Source of the DNA: Clostridia bacterium
GTDB taxonomy: Bacteria > Bacillota > Clostridia > Christensenellales > Aristaeellaceae
Length of the DNA stretch: 6,338 nucleotides
Direction of reading: 5' to 3'
Assembly: GCA_900769875.1 (NCBI GenBank)
Contig: CAAGII010000029.1
Span: 1 to 6,338, forward strand
The translations under genes and the position numbers were made by a program. Every line of letters begins with the position of its first letter. The stretch's first letter is position 1. Shown here piece by piece: positions 1-5,784 of this stretch. Under the pieces are notes generated by a model. That model worked only from the letters and a program-made list of their open reading frames with translations, was not told the origin of the DNA and made no database searches.

Positions 1-2
1 TG

Positions 3-1511
3 AACTTCATCCAGTACACTAAAAATTCTAAAAACACTGAAAACCCCATCTCCAACACCGGACAAACCCCGAGCTTGTTCAACACCTTTGTCCCGCTCAG
101 GCCCAGCGCGGACACGCTGCCCGCATTCCCGATTCACTGTTTGCCGCCGCGATTGCAGGCCTACGTTGCCGCCGTCGCGGAGCACACGCAGACGCCGGTG
201 GACATGGCCGCCGGGGTCGCGCTCGGCGTGCTTGCCACCTGCCTGCAGGGCAAGGTTCGGGTGGAGGGCAACAGGGGACACTACGAGCAAACCAGCCTGT
301 ATGTGTTCATCGTCGCCAATCCGGGTGCGCGCAAGTCCGCCGTCATCCGCGCGATGACCGCCGTCATCGAGGACTATGAGCAGGCGCATAATGAAAAGCT
401 GAAGCCGCAGATCCGCAAGCGCCGTCAGGAGCGCGAGACGCTTCAGCGGCAGATCAACCGCCTGAACCGCCAGCTGGAGCAGAAATACGACAGCATGACC
501 GAGCTGGAGCTTCAGCACGCGCAGGACAATCTGGCCGACCTGCCGGCGATTCAGCCCCTGCAAATCTTCACGGACGACTGCACGAGCGAGATGATGGTCA
601 AGCTGCTCAAGGACAACGGCGGGCGCATGGCGCTGATCTCCGCCGAGGGCGGCGCGTTCGATGCGATCATCGGGCGCTATTCCAAGAAGCCCAATCTGGA
701 TGTCTGGCTCAAGGGCATCTGCGGCGACACCATCCGCGTGGACCGGCTGAACCGTGAGCCGGATTACGTCCGCCATCCGGCTGTGTCCATGATCCTGACG
801 GCGCAGCCCAGCGTGCTGAGCGAGATCATGCAGAACGGCATGCTCGACGGGCGCGGCTTTCTGGCCCGCTTCCTGTACGTGAACATCCCGCCGGCGGCAG
901 CGCCCCGCTCCTTTCAGTCTGCGCCGATTCCGCAGGATGTGCAGGAGGATTACCGTGAACTGATTCATGGGCTGCTGAGCCTGCCGCCGGAGACGGACAT
1001 CGCGCTGCATCTTTCGCCCGAAGCTGTTGAGCTGATGGAAAGCGCCTGCAACGGGTTGGAGCAGGTTCTGATCCACGAGGCCCGCGATATGCGCGAGTGG
1101 GGCAGCAAGCTCATCGGGCTGGTGCTTCGTATTGCCGGGCTGATTCATGTGGCTACGGGGCTGACCGAGGACATCAGCGCAGACACCATCCGTTGTGCCA
1201 TCTGCATTGGCCGCTACGCATTTCAGCACGCCATGTACGCCTATTCCATCATCAGCGCCGACGAAACCGTGGAAAAGGCGCTGCACGTCGTGTCCAGGCT
1301 GCGGAAGCACCGCATCCGGGACATCAGCCAGTCCGCCCTGTACCAGCTATGCCGGGGACGGTTCTTCCGCGACGCGAAAGAACTGGAACCCGCTCTGGAG
1401 CGGCTGGAGCAGCACGGCTACATCTGGCGGGACACGCCGCTTTACAGCGGCGTGGGCAGACCGCCCTCCAGAACGATCTACGTGAATCCGATTGTATATG
1501 AAGAACAGTGA
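3..1511 (+). CDS. DUF3987 (YfjI-like) P-loop protein of mobile element, 5' partial
   Basis: Recognised by the overall pattern of DUF3987/YfjI proteins, which occur in plasmids, prophages and integrative elements and are thought to be helicase- or primase-associated ATPases; the exact reaction is not established. Numbered from the TTG at 75, a Walker A-like loop ANPGARKS lies at residues 81-88 (first Gly replaced by Ala), a charged coiled-coil insert at about 98-155, a Walker B-like hydrophobic strand ending in AEGG at about 185-193, a sensor-like strand with TAQPS at about 242-246, and a GRGFLARF arginine-finger-like motif at 259-266. The C-terminal 80 residues look like a winged helix. The TTG at 75 is probably not the real start: the frame stays open for 24 more codons to the window edge (Asn/Lys/Thr-rich), and no Shine-Dalgarno precedes 75. 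It is followed after 45 nt by the relaxase gene, suggesting an operon. Family assignment is fairly sure; function is not. Confidence 0.8.
   Translation, partial: NFIQYTKNSKNTENPISNTGQTPSLFNTFVPLRPSADTLPAFPIHCLPPRLQAYVAAVAEHTQTPVDMAAGVALGVLATCLQGKVRVEGNRGHYEQTSLYVFIVANPGARKSAVIRAMTAVIEDYEQAHNEKLKPQIRKRRQERETLQRQINRLNRQLEQKYDSMTELELQHAQDNLADLPAIQPLQIFTDDCTSEMMVKLLKDNGGRMALISAEGGAFDAIIGRYSKKPNLDVWLKGICGDTIRVDRLNREPDYVRHPAVSMILTAQPSVLSEIMQNGMLDGRGFLARFLYVNIPPAAAPRSFQSAPIPQDVQEDYRELIHGLLSLPPETDIALHLSPEAVELMESACNGLEQVLIHEARDMREWGSKLIGLVLRIAGLIHVATGLTEDISADTIRCAICIGRYAFQHAMYAYSIISADETVEKALHVVSRLRKHRIRDISQSALYQLCRGRFFRDAKELEPALERLEQHGYIWRDTPLYSGVGRPPSRTIYVNPIVYEEQ
19..43 (+). repeat. AT-rich repeat, left copy of a distant inverted pair
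   Basis: CTAAAAAT-T-CTAAAAA followed by CACTGAAAA forms an AT-rich island in otherwise GC-rich DNA. Compared with the reverse complement of 1518-1542, 20 of 25 positions agree by eye, including perfect blocks of 8 and 7 bases. It lies inside the open frame of the DUF3987 gene. It could be a protein binding site or a coincidence of low-complexity sequence. Confidence 0.35.
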
Positions 1512-1524
1512 CGCGACTTTCCTG

Positions 1525-1542
1525 CATTTTTAGCATTTTTAG
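1525..1542 (+). repeat. Tandem repeat CATTTTTAG x2 in front of the relaxase
   Basis: Two perfect, directly adjacent copies of CATTTTTAG fill most of the gap between the DUF3987 stop and the relaxase ribosome binding site; the second copy abuts the GGGAGG Shine-Dalgarno. The placement would suit an operator controlling relaxase expression, or part of a relaxase/oriT region, but the sequence alone does not decide between these. Confidence 0.5.
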
Positions 1543-1543
1543 A

Positions 1544-1549
1544 GGGAGG
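1544..1549 (+). promoter_or_regulatory. Shine-Dalgarno that fixes a CTG start for the relaxase
   Basis: GGGAGG ends 7 nt before CTG at 1557 and 25 nt before the first in-frame ATG at 1575. No ATG, GTG or TTG in this frame lies at a usable distance, so this site supports initiation at CTG 1557. Confidence 0.65.
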
Positions 1550-1556
1550 AATCACC

Positions 1557-2552
1557 CTGAGCCATTTCGCCATCATGCGCTTCTCCAAATATAAAGGCCC
1601 GGAAATCAGCCGAATTGAGGCCCACAACGAGCGCACCAAGGAAACCTACGCCAGCAATCCCGACATTGACACCTCGCGGACGCATCTGAACACCCATCTG
1701 ATCGTTCCTCCGCAGCATTACCGTGCGGAGGCAGAGCGGCAGATCCGGGAAGCCAACTGCCGCGTGCGCTCCGACAGCATCCGGCTCGTCGAGGTGCTGT
1801 TCTCGGTCAGCACAGGATACTTCGATGGGAAATCCCCGGAGGACATCCGGGCTTACTACCAGCACTCGCTGGACTTCCTGTGCAGCCGGCAGAACGAGCG
1901 CACCATCCTGTCCGCGACCATCCACATGGATGAGGCGACGCCGCACATGCACGTGGTCTTCGTGCCGCTGACGCCGGATCATCGGCTCAGCGCCAAGGAG
2001 ATTCTGGGCAACCGCAAAAAGCTGATTCAATGGCAGGATCGGTATTACGAGTACATGGCTGCGCGCTATCCCGATCTTAGCCGGGGCGAGAGCGCGGCGC
2101 AAACGAAACGCCAGCATATGGACACACAGGAGTACAAGGCCATGACCGCAGAAATCCGGAAGATGATCCGTCTGGCCGACAAGATCACCCACCTGCTGGA
2201 CGGCGCGAACCTGCTGAACGCCAAAGGGCGTCTGGAGGAAATTGTGCCGCTGATCCGCAAGCTGCTCCCGCGCATTGGCAAGATGAAGACGCAGCTGGAG
2301 CAGTATACTCAGGCGTTCACCACCATCACGGAGGAGAACAAGACGCTGAAGAAGGAAAACGAGCAGCTCGATACGGACGTCCGGCGAGAGCGGCAGAAGG
2401 CGCTCGACAGCCGGTTTGAGCTGGGCAGGCTTCAGGAGCAAACACAACGATTGGAGCAGAAGCTCTCCCGCATCCCGCCGGAGATCCTCGCGCAGTACAG
2501 CAAGAGTACGTCCCGGCAGGAGCAGAACCGTCACAATCAGCCGTTCCTGTGA
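1557..2552 (+). CDS. MobV-family relaxase (plasmid mobilization/recombination protein)
   Basis: Relaxases of this family nick the transferred strand at oriT and stay covalently attached to its 5' end. With the CTG start the protein is 331 aa. The N-terminal pattern SHFAIMRF followed by AHNER (His at about 23) matches motif I; in MobM of pMV158 the histidine at position 22 is the nucleophile, so this His is the likely catalytic residue. Motif II is NPDIDTSR (about 34-41), and the metal-binding motif HMDEATPHMH lies at about 123-132. The C-terminal third, from about residue 240, is a long Lys/Glu/Gln-rich coiled coil, common in MobV proteins. The ATG at 1575 would remove the conserved SHFAI strand and leaves poor ribosome-binding spacing, so CTG 1557 is preferred. 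It is probably co-transcribed with the upstream gene. No type IV secretion genes are visible, so transfer would rely on another element. No oriT could be identified with confidence. Family assignment is very sure; the start is well supported but unproven. Confidence 0.92.
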   Translation: MSHFAIMRFSKYKGPEISRIEAHNERTKETYASNPDIDTSRTHLNTHLIVPPQHYRAEAERQIREANCRVRSDSIRLVEVLFSVSTGYFDGKSPEDIRAYYQHSLDFLCSRQNERTILSATIHMDEATPHMHVVFVPLTPDHRLSAKEILGNRKKLIQWQDRYYEYMAARYPDLSRGESAAQTKRQHMDTQEYKAMTAEIRKMIRLADKITHLLDGANLLNAKGRLEEIVPLIRKLLPRIGKMKTQLEQYTQAFTTITEENKTLKKENEQLDTDVRRERQKALDSRFELGRLQEQTQRLEQKLSRIPPEILAQYSKSTSRQEQNRHNQPFL

Positions 2553-2684
2553 CCCTTTTAGGTCTGAAAAATCCAGATAGTTCAAAGAATTTCAGCGTCA
2601 AATCAGTCCCGGATGGCATCGTTCCTCATTCCAACACAATTCCCGCTTCAAACGGGTTACACACATCGAAAGTGAGGATTCATC

Positions 2685-3155
2685 ATGAAAGACAAAAGCA
2701 TTATCCGTTCTTGCAAAGCGCTGGCAGAAAGAGCGTGTGCCAACTTCTCCAATCGTTATTGCCTGCCCGAGGATCGGGCTTGCCATCTGATCAATACCCG
2801 TTATCCCGACATCCATGACGGCGCCATCGACTGCGATTTCTTCATGACCGCCGTGCTGCCCGGTGACAAGGCGCTGCACAGGCTTTTCCTGAGCAGGCTG
2901 TTTGATCCCGGCGAACGTGCCCCGGCGCATACGCGCGCCTGCGCTCGCTGCGGTCAACGCTACGCGCCCGCCTCTCCCCGGCAGAAGTATTGCGCTTCCT
3001 GCGGCGCTGTGATGAGGCAGCAACGCAACCGAGAAAAGCAGCGCCGTCACCGGGAACGAAAGCGGGAGGAAAGCACTTCTTTTGCCCGCGGTTCGATGAT
3101 TACAGAAAAGATGAAGCCCGGAGGTGATCCTTATCGCAAACATCAGAACGGTTGA
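2685..3155 (+). CDS. Cysteine-rich VLP domain-containing protein
   Basis: A basic 156-aa protein of a type repeatedly found beside MobV relaxases and serine recombinases in Clostridia elements. The N-terminal half carries spaced cysteines (10, 18, 26, 33, 50) followed by the AVLPGDK segment (56-62) that gives the cysteine-rich VLP domain its name. A second module has CARC (86-89) and CASC (103-106), which would form a four-cysteine zinc ribbon, followed by a strongly Arg/Lys/Gln-rich helix (about 111-130) suited to nucleic-acid binding. No catalytic motif is visible. The role is unknown; a DNA-binding accessory or regulatory factor is inference. GTGAGG at 2672-2677 gives 7-nt spacing to the ATG. 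The 132-bp gap after the relaxase holds no gene and only weak 4-bp hairpins (for example 2642-2656). The 3' end overlaps the next small gene. Confidence 0.82.
   Translation: MKDKSIIRSCKALAERACANFSNRYCLPEDRACHLINTRYPDIHDGAIDCDFFMTAVLPGDKALHRLFLSRLFDPGERAPAHTRACARCGQRYAPASPRQKYCASCGAVMRQQRNREKQRRHRERKREESTSFARGSMITEKMKPGGDPYRKHQNG
3120..3125 (+). promoter_or_regulatory. Near-perfect Shine-Dalgarno for the small downstream gene
   Basis: GGAGGTGATCC at 3120-3130 is complementary to the 3' end of 16S rRNA over 11 bases. The GGAGGT core lies 7 nt before ATC at 3133. The in-frame GTG at 3124 is inside this site and cannot use it. Confidence 0.6.
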
Positions 3156-3276
3156 CGAATGGCGGGGATTTGCAGATATGCTCGGCAATCTGATCGCCAA
3201 GTACGCCAGTGTTCTGGAGGAGCAGGAAAAGACGGATGCCCCATGCAATGAGGATCAACAAAAGGCAGCATCATGA
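3133..3276 (+). CDS. Small acidic protein (about 47 aa) of unknown function, likely ATC start
   Basis: Unrecognised small gene. Translation from ATC 3133 reads IANIRTVDEWRGFADMLG, continues as an amphipathic helix (NLIAKYASVLEEQEK), and ends in a polar tail at TGA 3274. Reasons to think it is real: an exceptionally strong Shine-Dalgarno at 3120-3125, a 23-nt overlap with the 3' end of the upstream gene (operon-style), and protein-like composition with a TVDEW-type helix start. The start is odd: with 7-nt spacing the initiating codon would be ATC. Alternatives are GTG 3124 (inside the Shine-Dalgarno) and ATG 3178, which has only a weak GGCGGGG upstream and would drop the TVDEW segment. No membrane segment or enzymatic motif is seen. 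It may be a partner of the VLP protein, which is inference. Confidence 0.55.
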   Translation: MANIRTVDEWRGFADMLGNLIAKYASVLEEQEKTDAPCNEDQQKAAS

Positions 3277-3551
3277 TCATTGCTCTGCGCTTCTATCGCT
3301 CAATTGTTCCAATTGAATAGCAAGCGATAGAAACAAGCGATAAATCCACCCCTTCCACCTTCAAATCGAAGAAAACACTTGAAAACCGGCAGCGGATCAT
3401 GGAATACCTGAAGGATCATGGTCGCTCCAAATGTGCCGATATTGCTGGATTTCTGGGGCTCAGCACCGAACGGACACGGGCTATCCTCTCTGAAATGCCG
3501 GAAGTTGAAAGCATGGGAAGCAATCGGCATAGAACCTATCGAATCAGATAA
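3273..3551 (+). pseudogene. Broken gene with winged-helix domain, one in-frame amber stop
   Basis: ATG 3273 overlaps the preceding TGA in an ATGA arrangement typical of coupled genes. The frame reads 15 codons to TAG at 3318, then stays open in the same frame to TAA at 3549. After the amber, from about 3369, it encodes a helix-turn-helix/winged-helix segment: ENRQRIMEYLKDHG, then CADIAGFLGLSTERTRAIL as the recognition unit, ending in GSNRHRTYRIR. That ending resembles the C-terminal winged helix of AlbA_2/Schlafen-like ATP-binding proteins in Clostridia, whose tails often end GGNRNRTYRLK-like; this is recalled, not searched. No ATG, GTG or TTG follows the amber before ATG 3399, which would start inside helix 1. 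It is therefore most likely a decayed remnant; readthrough or a short 50-aa product from 3399 are less likely. The TAG lies inside the hairpin at 3291-3332. Confidence 0.5.
3291..3332 (+). repeat. Inverted repeat hairpin, TTCTATCGCT / AGCGATAGAA
   Basis: A 10-bp perfect stem pairs 3291-3300 with 3323-3332. A nested CAATTG-TTC-CAATTG hairpin sits in the loop. No T-tract follows, so it is not a normal terminator. The stem core is shared with the terminator at 3560-3592, and a further AAGCGATA copy lies at 3335-3342. Confidence 0.75.
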
Positions 3552-3559
3552 ACTCCTCG

Positions 3560-3600
3560 TCCTATCGCTTGGAATGAAAACAAGCGATAGGATTTTTCTT
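3560..3600 (+). terminator. Rho-independent terminator
   Basis: A 12-bp perfect stem, TCCTATCGCTTG (3560-3571) with CAAGCGATAGGA (3581-3592), encloses a 9-nt loop and is followed directly by TTTTTCTT. It closes the relaxase-side transcription unit before the recombinase promoter. Confidence 0.88.
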
Positions 3601-3641
3601 TGTGACTTCGCAGAACACCCCCCCCAACCGGAAAATCCCCC

Positions 3642-3670
3642 TTGCGTTAGGATTATGGTCATGGTATAAT
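3642..3670 (+). promoter_or_regulatory. Vegetative promoter of the recombinase gene
   Basis: TTGCGT (3642-3647) as -35, a 17-bp spacer, and a perfect TATAAT -10 (3665-3670) with the extended TGG just upstream. Transcription would begin near 3677, giving a leader of about 57 nt that contains a small GGAAA/TTTCC hairpin (3706-3720) just before the GGAG ribosome binding site. A run of eight C residues (3618-3625) lies upstream of the -35. Confidence 0.75.
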
Positions 3671-3733
3671 TCTTTTGTATAAGTTATCTAAACCTATCTG
3701 GAACAGGAAAACGACTTTCCATGGAGCGTATGC

Positions 3734-5407
3734 ATGAAAGAAAAAATCAAGGTGTACACGTATACCCGAGTTTCCACCGCCATGCAGATTGACGGCTATT
3801 CCCTCGAGGCGCAGAAAAACCGCATGAAGGCCTACGCCGACTTCAACGATTACGAGATCGTCGGCGAGTATGAGGACGCGGGCAAGTCCGGCAAATCCAT
3901 CGAAGGGCGAACCGAGTTCATGCACATGATGGAGGACATCAAGTGCGGCAAGGACAGCATCTCCTACGTTCTGGTGTTCAAGCTCTCCCGCTTTGGCCGC
4001 AACGCTGCCGACGTACTCTCCACCCTTCAGGTCATGCAGGACTTCGGTGTGAACCTGATCTGCGTGGAGGACGGCATCGACTCCTCCAAGGATGCGGGCA
4101 AGCTGATGATCTCCGTCCTGTCCGCCGTGGCAGAAATCGAGCGTGAAAACATCCGCGTGCAGACGATGGAAGGCCGCATCCAGAAGGCCCGCGAGGGCAA
4201 ATGGAACGGCGGCTTTGCGCCCTATGGCTATGACCTCGTCAACGGCCAGCTGGTCGTCAACGAGGAGGAAGCCAAGGCCGTCCGGCTGATCTTCGATCTG
4301 TATGTGCACAAGAAGATGGGCGGGCGACTCATCGCGCAGTATCTGGAGCGTCACGGCATTCTGAAGCTGAACCACCGGAACACCCGGGGCGAGCTGTTCA
4401 GCGCAGCCTATGTCCGTGAAATCGTCAAAAACCCCGCCTACTGCGGCAAGATCGCTTATGGCCGCCGGAAGACGGAGAAGGTTCACGGCACGCGCAACGA
4501 CTACCGCATTGTCTGGAACGACGACTATCTGCTGTGCGACGGCATCCATGAGCCGCTCGTCTCCGTTCAGGATTGGGAGGACGCGCAGGTCAGGCTCCGC
4601 TCTCAGGGCGAGCGGTACAAGCGCTACGACCACCGCGACAGCGAACACGCCTACCTGCTCACCGGTCTGATCAAGTGCCCGGAATGCGGTGCGGGCATGT
4701 ACGTCAGCAAGAGCGTCAAAAAGCGCAAGGACGGCTCCAACTACAAGGAATTCTACTACTACGGCTGCAAGCACCGCCGCCTGGACAGGGGCCACAAGTG
4801 CACCTTCAAGACGCAGATTCCCCTCCCGCTCATGGATCAGGCCGTGGCTGAGGTGATCGTTTCCCTCGTCAGCCGTCCCGACTTCTCCAAACTGATGGCA
4901 GAGAAGATCAACGCCGAGATCGACACCACCGCCCTGCAGCAGGAAATCACGCATCTGGAAAAGCAACTCCGGCAGCAATACGCCGTCAAGGACAAGCTGA
5001 TGGAGGAGATCGACCAGCTCGACCCGGACGACCGCCACTACCAGCACCGCAAATCCGACCTCGATGACCGCCTCTACAAGATGTATGACAAGATCGACGA
5101 CACGGAGGAGCTGCTGATTGAGGCCAGAGCCAAGAAGCAGGCCATCGAAGCCGACAGGGTCACGCGGGAAAACATCGTCGGCATCCTCACCAATTTCCAG
5201 CGTCTGTACGACGTGATGAACGATGCGGAAAAGCACGACCTGATGGAGACGCTGATCGCCGACATTCAGGTTTACCCCCAAAGGCAGCCCAACGGCCAAT
5301 GGCTGAAATCCATCCACTTCAAGCTTCCGATTATCCCGGAAGAGGAAATGCAGTTTGGTTTAGACAATTCGGATAGGGACGAAACGGTGATGAGTTTTTC
5401 CAAGTGA
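3734..5407 (+). CDS. Large serine recombinase (resolvase/integrase family)
   Basis: A site-specific recombinase that would integrate and excise the element through a 5' phosphoserine intermediate. The 557 residues show the full order of the family. The N-terminal catalytic domain (about 5-150) has YTRVST with the nucleophile Ser14, YEDAGKSGKSIEGR at 46-59, the KLSRFGRN motif at 83-90 with catalytic arginines, and the EIEREN helix start at about 134-139. The Recombinase domain is at about 160-290. A zinc beta-ribbon has C315, C318, C345 and C356. A coiled coil at about 395-480 is the kind that controls directionality. The start is set by GGAG at 3723-3726, 7 nt before the ATG; the ATG at 3730 is out of frame. 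It has its own promoter, separated from the upstream genes by a terminator. Its C-terminus, DETVMSFSK, resembles the VETVxLLSK strand of RlmD-type proteins, and the frame continues past the stop into a decayed copy of that family's tail, suggesting that the attachment site overlaps the 3' end of this gene. Confidence 0.95.
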   Translation: MKEKIKVYTYTRVSTAMQIDGYSLEAQKNRMKAYADFNDYEIVGEYEDAGKSGKSIEGRTEFMHMMEDIKCGKDSISYVLVFKLSRFGRNAADVLSTLQVMQDFGVNLICVEDGIDSSKDAGKLMISVLSAVAEIERENIRVQTMEGRIQKAREGKWNGGFAPYGYDLVNGQLVVNEEEAKAVRLIFDLYVHKKMGGRLIAQYLERHGILKLNHRNTRGELFSAAYVREIVKNPAYCGKIAYGRRKTEKVHGTRNDYRIVWNDDYLLCDGIHEPLVSVQDWEDAQVRLRSQGERYKRYDHRDSEHAYLLTGLIKCPECGAGMYVSKSVKKRKDGSNYKEFYYYGCKHRRLDRGHKCTFKTQIPLPLMDQAVAEVIVSLVSRPDFSKLMAEKINAEIDTTALQQEITHLEKQLRQQYAVKDKLMEEIDQLDPDDRHYQHRKSDLDDRLYKMYDKIDDTEELLIEARAKKQAIEADRVTRENIVGILTNFQRLYDVMNDAEKHDLMETLIADIQVYPQRQPNGQWLKSIHFKLPIIPEEEMQFGLDNSDRDETVMSFSK

Positions 5408-5431
5408 ACAACTCCACATCGCGCTGTGTAG
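5375..5431 (+). other. Candidate attachment site / element-host junction
   Basis: This interval holds the recombinase 3' end and the first bases before the recognisable target-gene tail at 5432. The encoded peptide around 5378-5404 (DETVMSFSK) matches the expected sequence preceding the tail in intact homologs, so crossover most likely occurred here or just upstream. The exact core dinucleotide cannot be fixed without the other end of the element. Confidence 0.45.
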
Positions 5432-5694
5432 GTCGAATTTCCTCCTGAGGGGCTGAATGTCACCCAGCTTCAGGAAAGCGCGACCTACGAGCAGATCAAG
5501 GCGTATGTTCAGGGGCACGGCGGTCTCAAGGTTTCTACCCTGTACATCGCACAGGTCAAGCAGAAGTGCGGGATCATCGAGCGGGAGTGTACAACAAGTC
5601 CAAGATCGAGGACGCAAGGCAGCCCCAGTGTCCGCCGGACAAGGAAGCTGCGATTGTCGAAGCGCTCCAATGCTACGGCCTGATTGCCCCTTGA
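5432..5694 (+). pseudogene. Decayed C-terminal tail module of an RlmD-type methyltransferase gene
   Basis: Reading from 5432 gives VEFPPEGL, then ATYEQIKAYV, GLKVSTLYIAQVKQKCGI and ERE in frame with the recombinase. After a one-base loss near 5590 the next frame gives YNKSKIEDARQPQCPPDKEA and ends YGLIAP before TGA 5692. This is the roughly 80-aa module (YIAQVKQK...QPQCPPEKE...) carried at the C-terminus of many clostridial RlmD (RumA-like) 23S rRNA uracil-C5 methyltransferases and some unrelated proteins; this is recalled from the family, not searched. Only the tail is present, with no catalytic part, as expected when an element inserts near the 3' end of such a gene. Restoring one T after TGT at 5588-5590 rejoins the frames. 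TAG at 5429 and the recombinase TGA at 5405 block readthrough, so it is not expressed as a fusion. It might instead be a sequencing error at the indel, but the two stops argue for real decay. Confidence 0.72.
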
Positions 5695-5784
5695 TCTACA
5701 GACCAGCTTTGCAGCCGCAATACCATCTTCGATTCCGGGTTTTCGTCCGCAGAAAAAAATTTTGAAAAAAATCGCTCGAGGGTA
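5695..5784 (+). other. AT-rich intergenic stretch upstream of the hsp20 promoter
   Basis: No gene or convincing terminator was found. A-tracts at about 5753-5771 lie just upstream of the -35 and could act as an UP element for the heat-shock promoter. Confidence 0.4.

Noticed and set aside
14..24. Minus-strand TAGTGTA resembling the MobV nick site TAGTGTG/TTA of pMV158
   Set aside because: Only a six-base match, wrong strand and location relative to the relaxase, and no adjoining inverted repeat typical of an oriT.
2562..2576. TCTG/CAGA hairpin after the relaxase stop as a terminator
   Set aside because: Only 4 bp and no T-tract; too weak to call.
1539..2585. 348-aa antisense open frame over the relaxase gene
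   Set aside because: The + strand frame has clear MobV motifs; the antisense protein is a Leu/Val/Arg-rich mirror product of GC-biased codons with no recognisable domain.
2549..2818. 89-aa + strand frame spanning the relaxase/VLP gap
   Set aside because: No ribosome binding site, no recognisable motif, and it overlaps the VLP gene start out of frame; the VLP frame has cysteine motifs and good spacing.
3300..3669. Open frames on both strands over the winged-helix region (120 aa minus; 83 aa plus at 3418-3669)
   Set aside because: Both run through the hairpins, terminator or promoter and lack domain features; the HTH-like frame explains the coding signal better.
3659..5317. 552-aa antisense open frame over the recombinase gene
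   Set aside because: Long but low-complexity Val/Leu/Asp-rich translation opposite a well-conserved serine recombinase; a codon-bias shadow.
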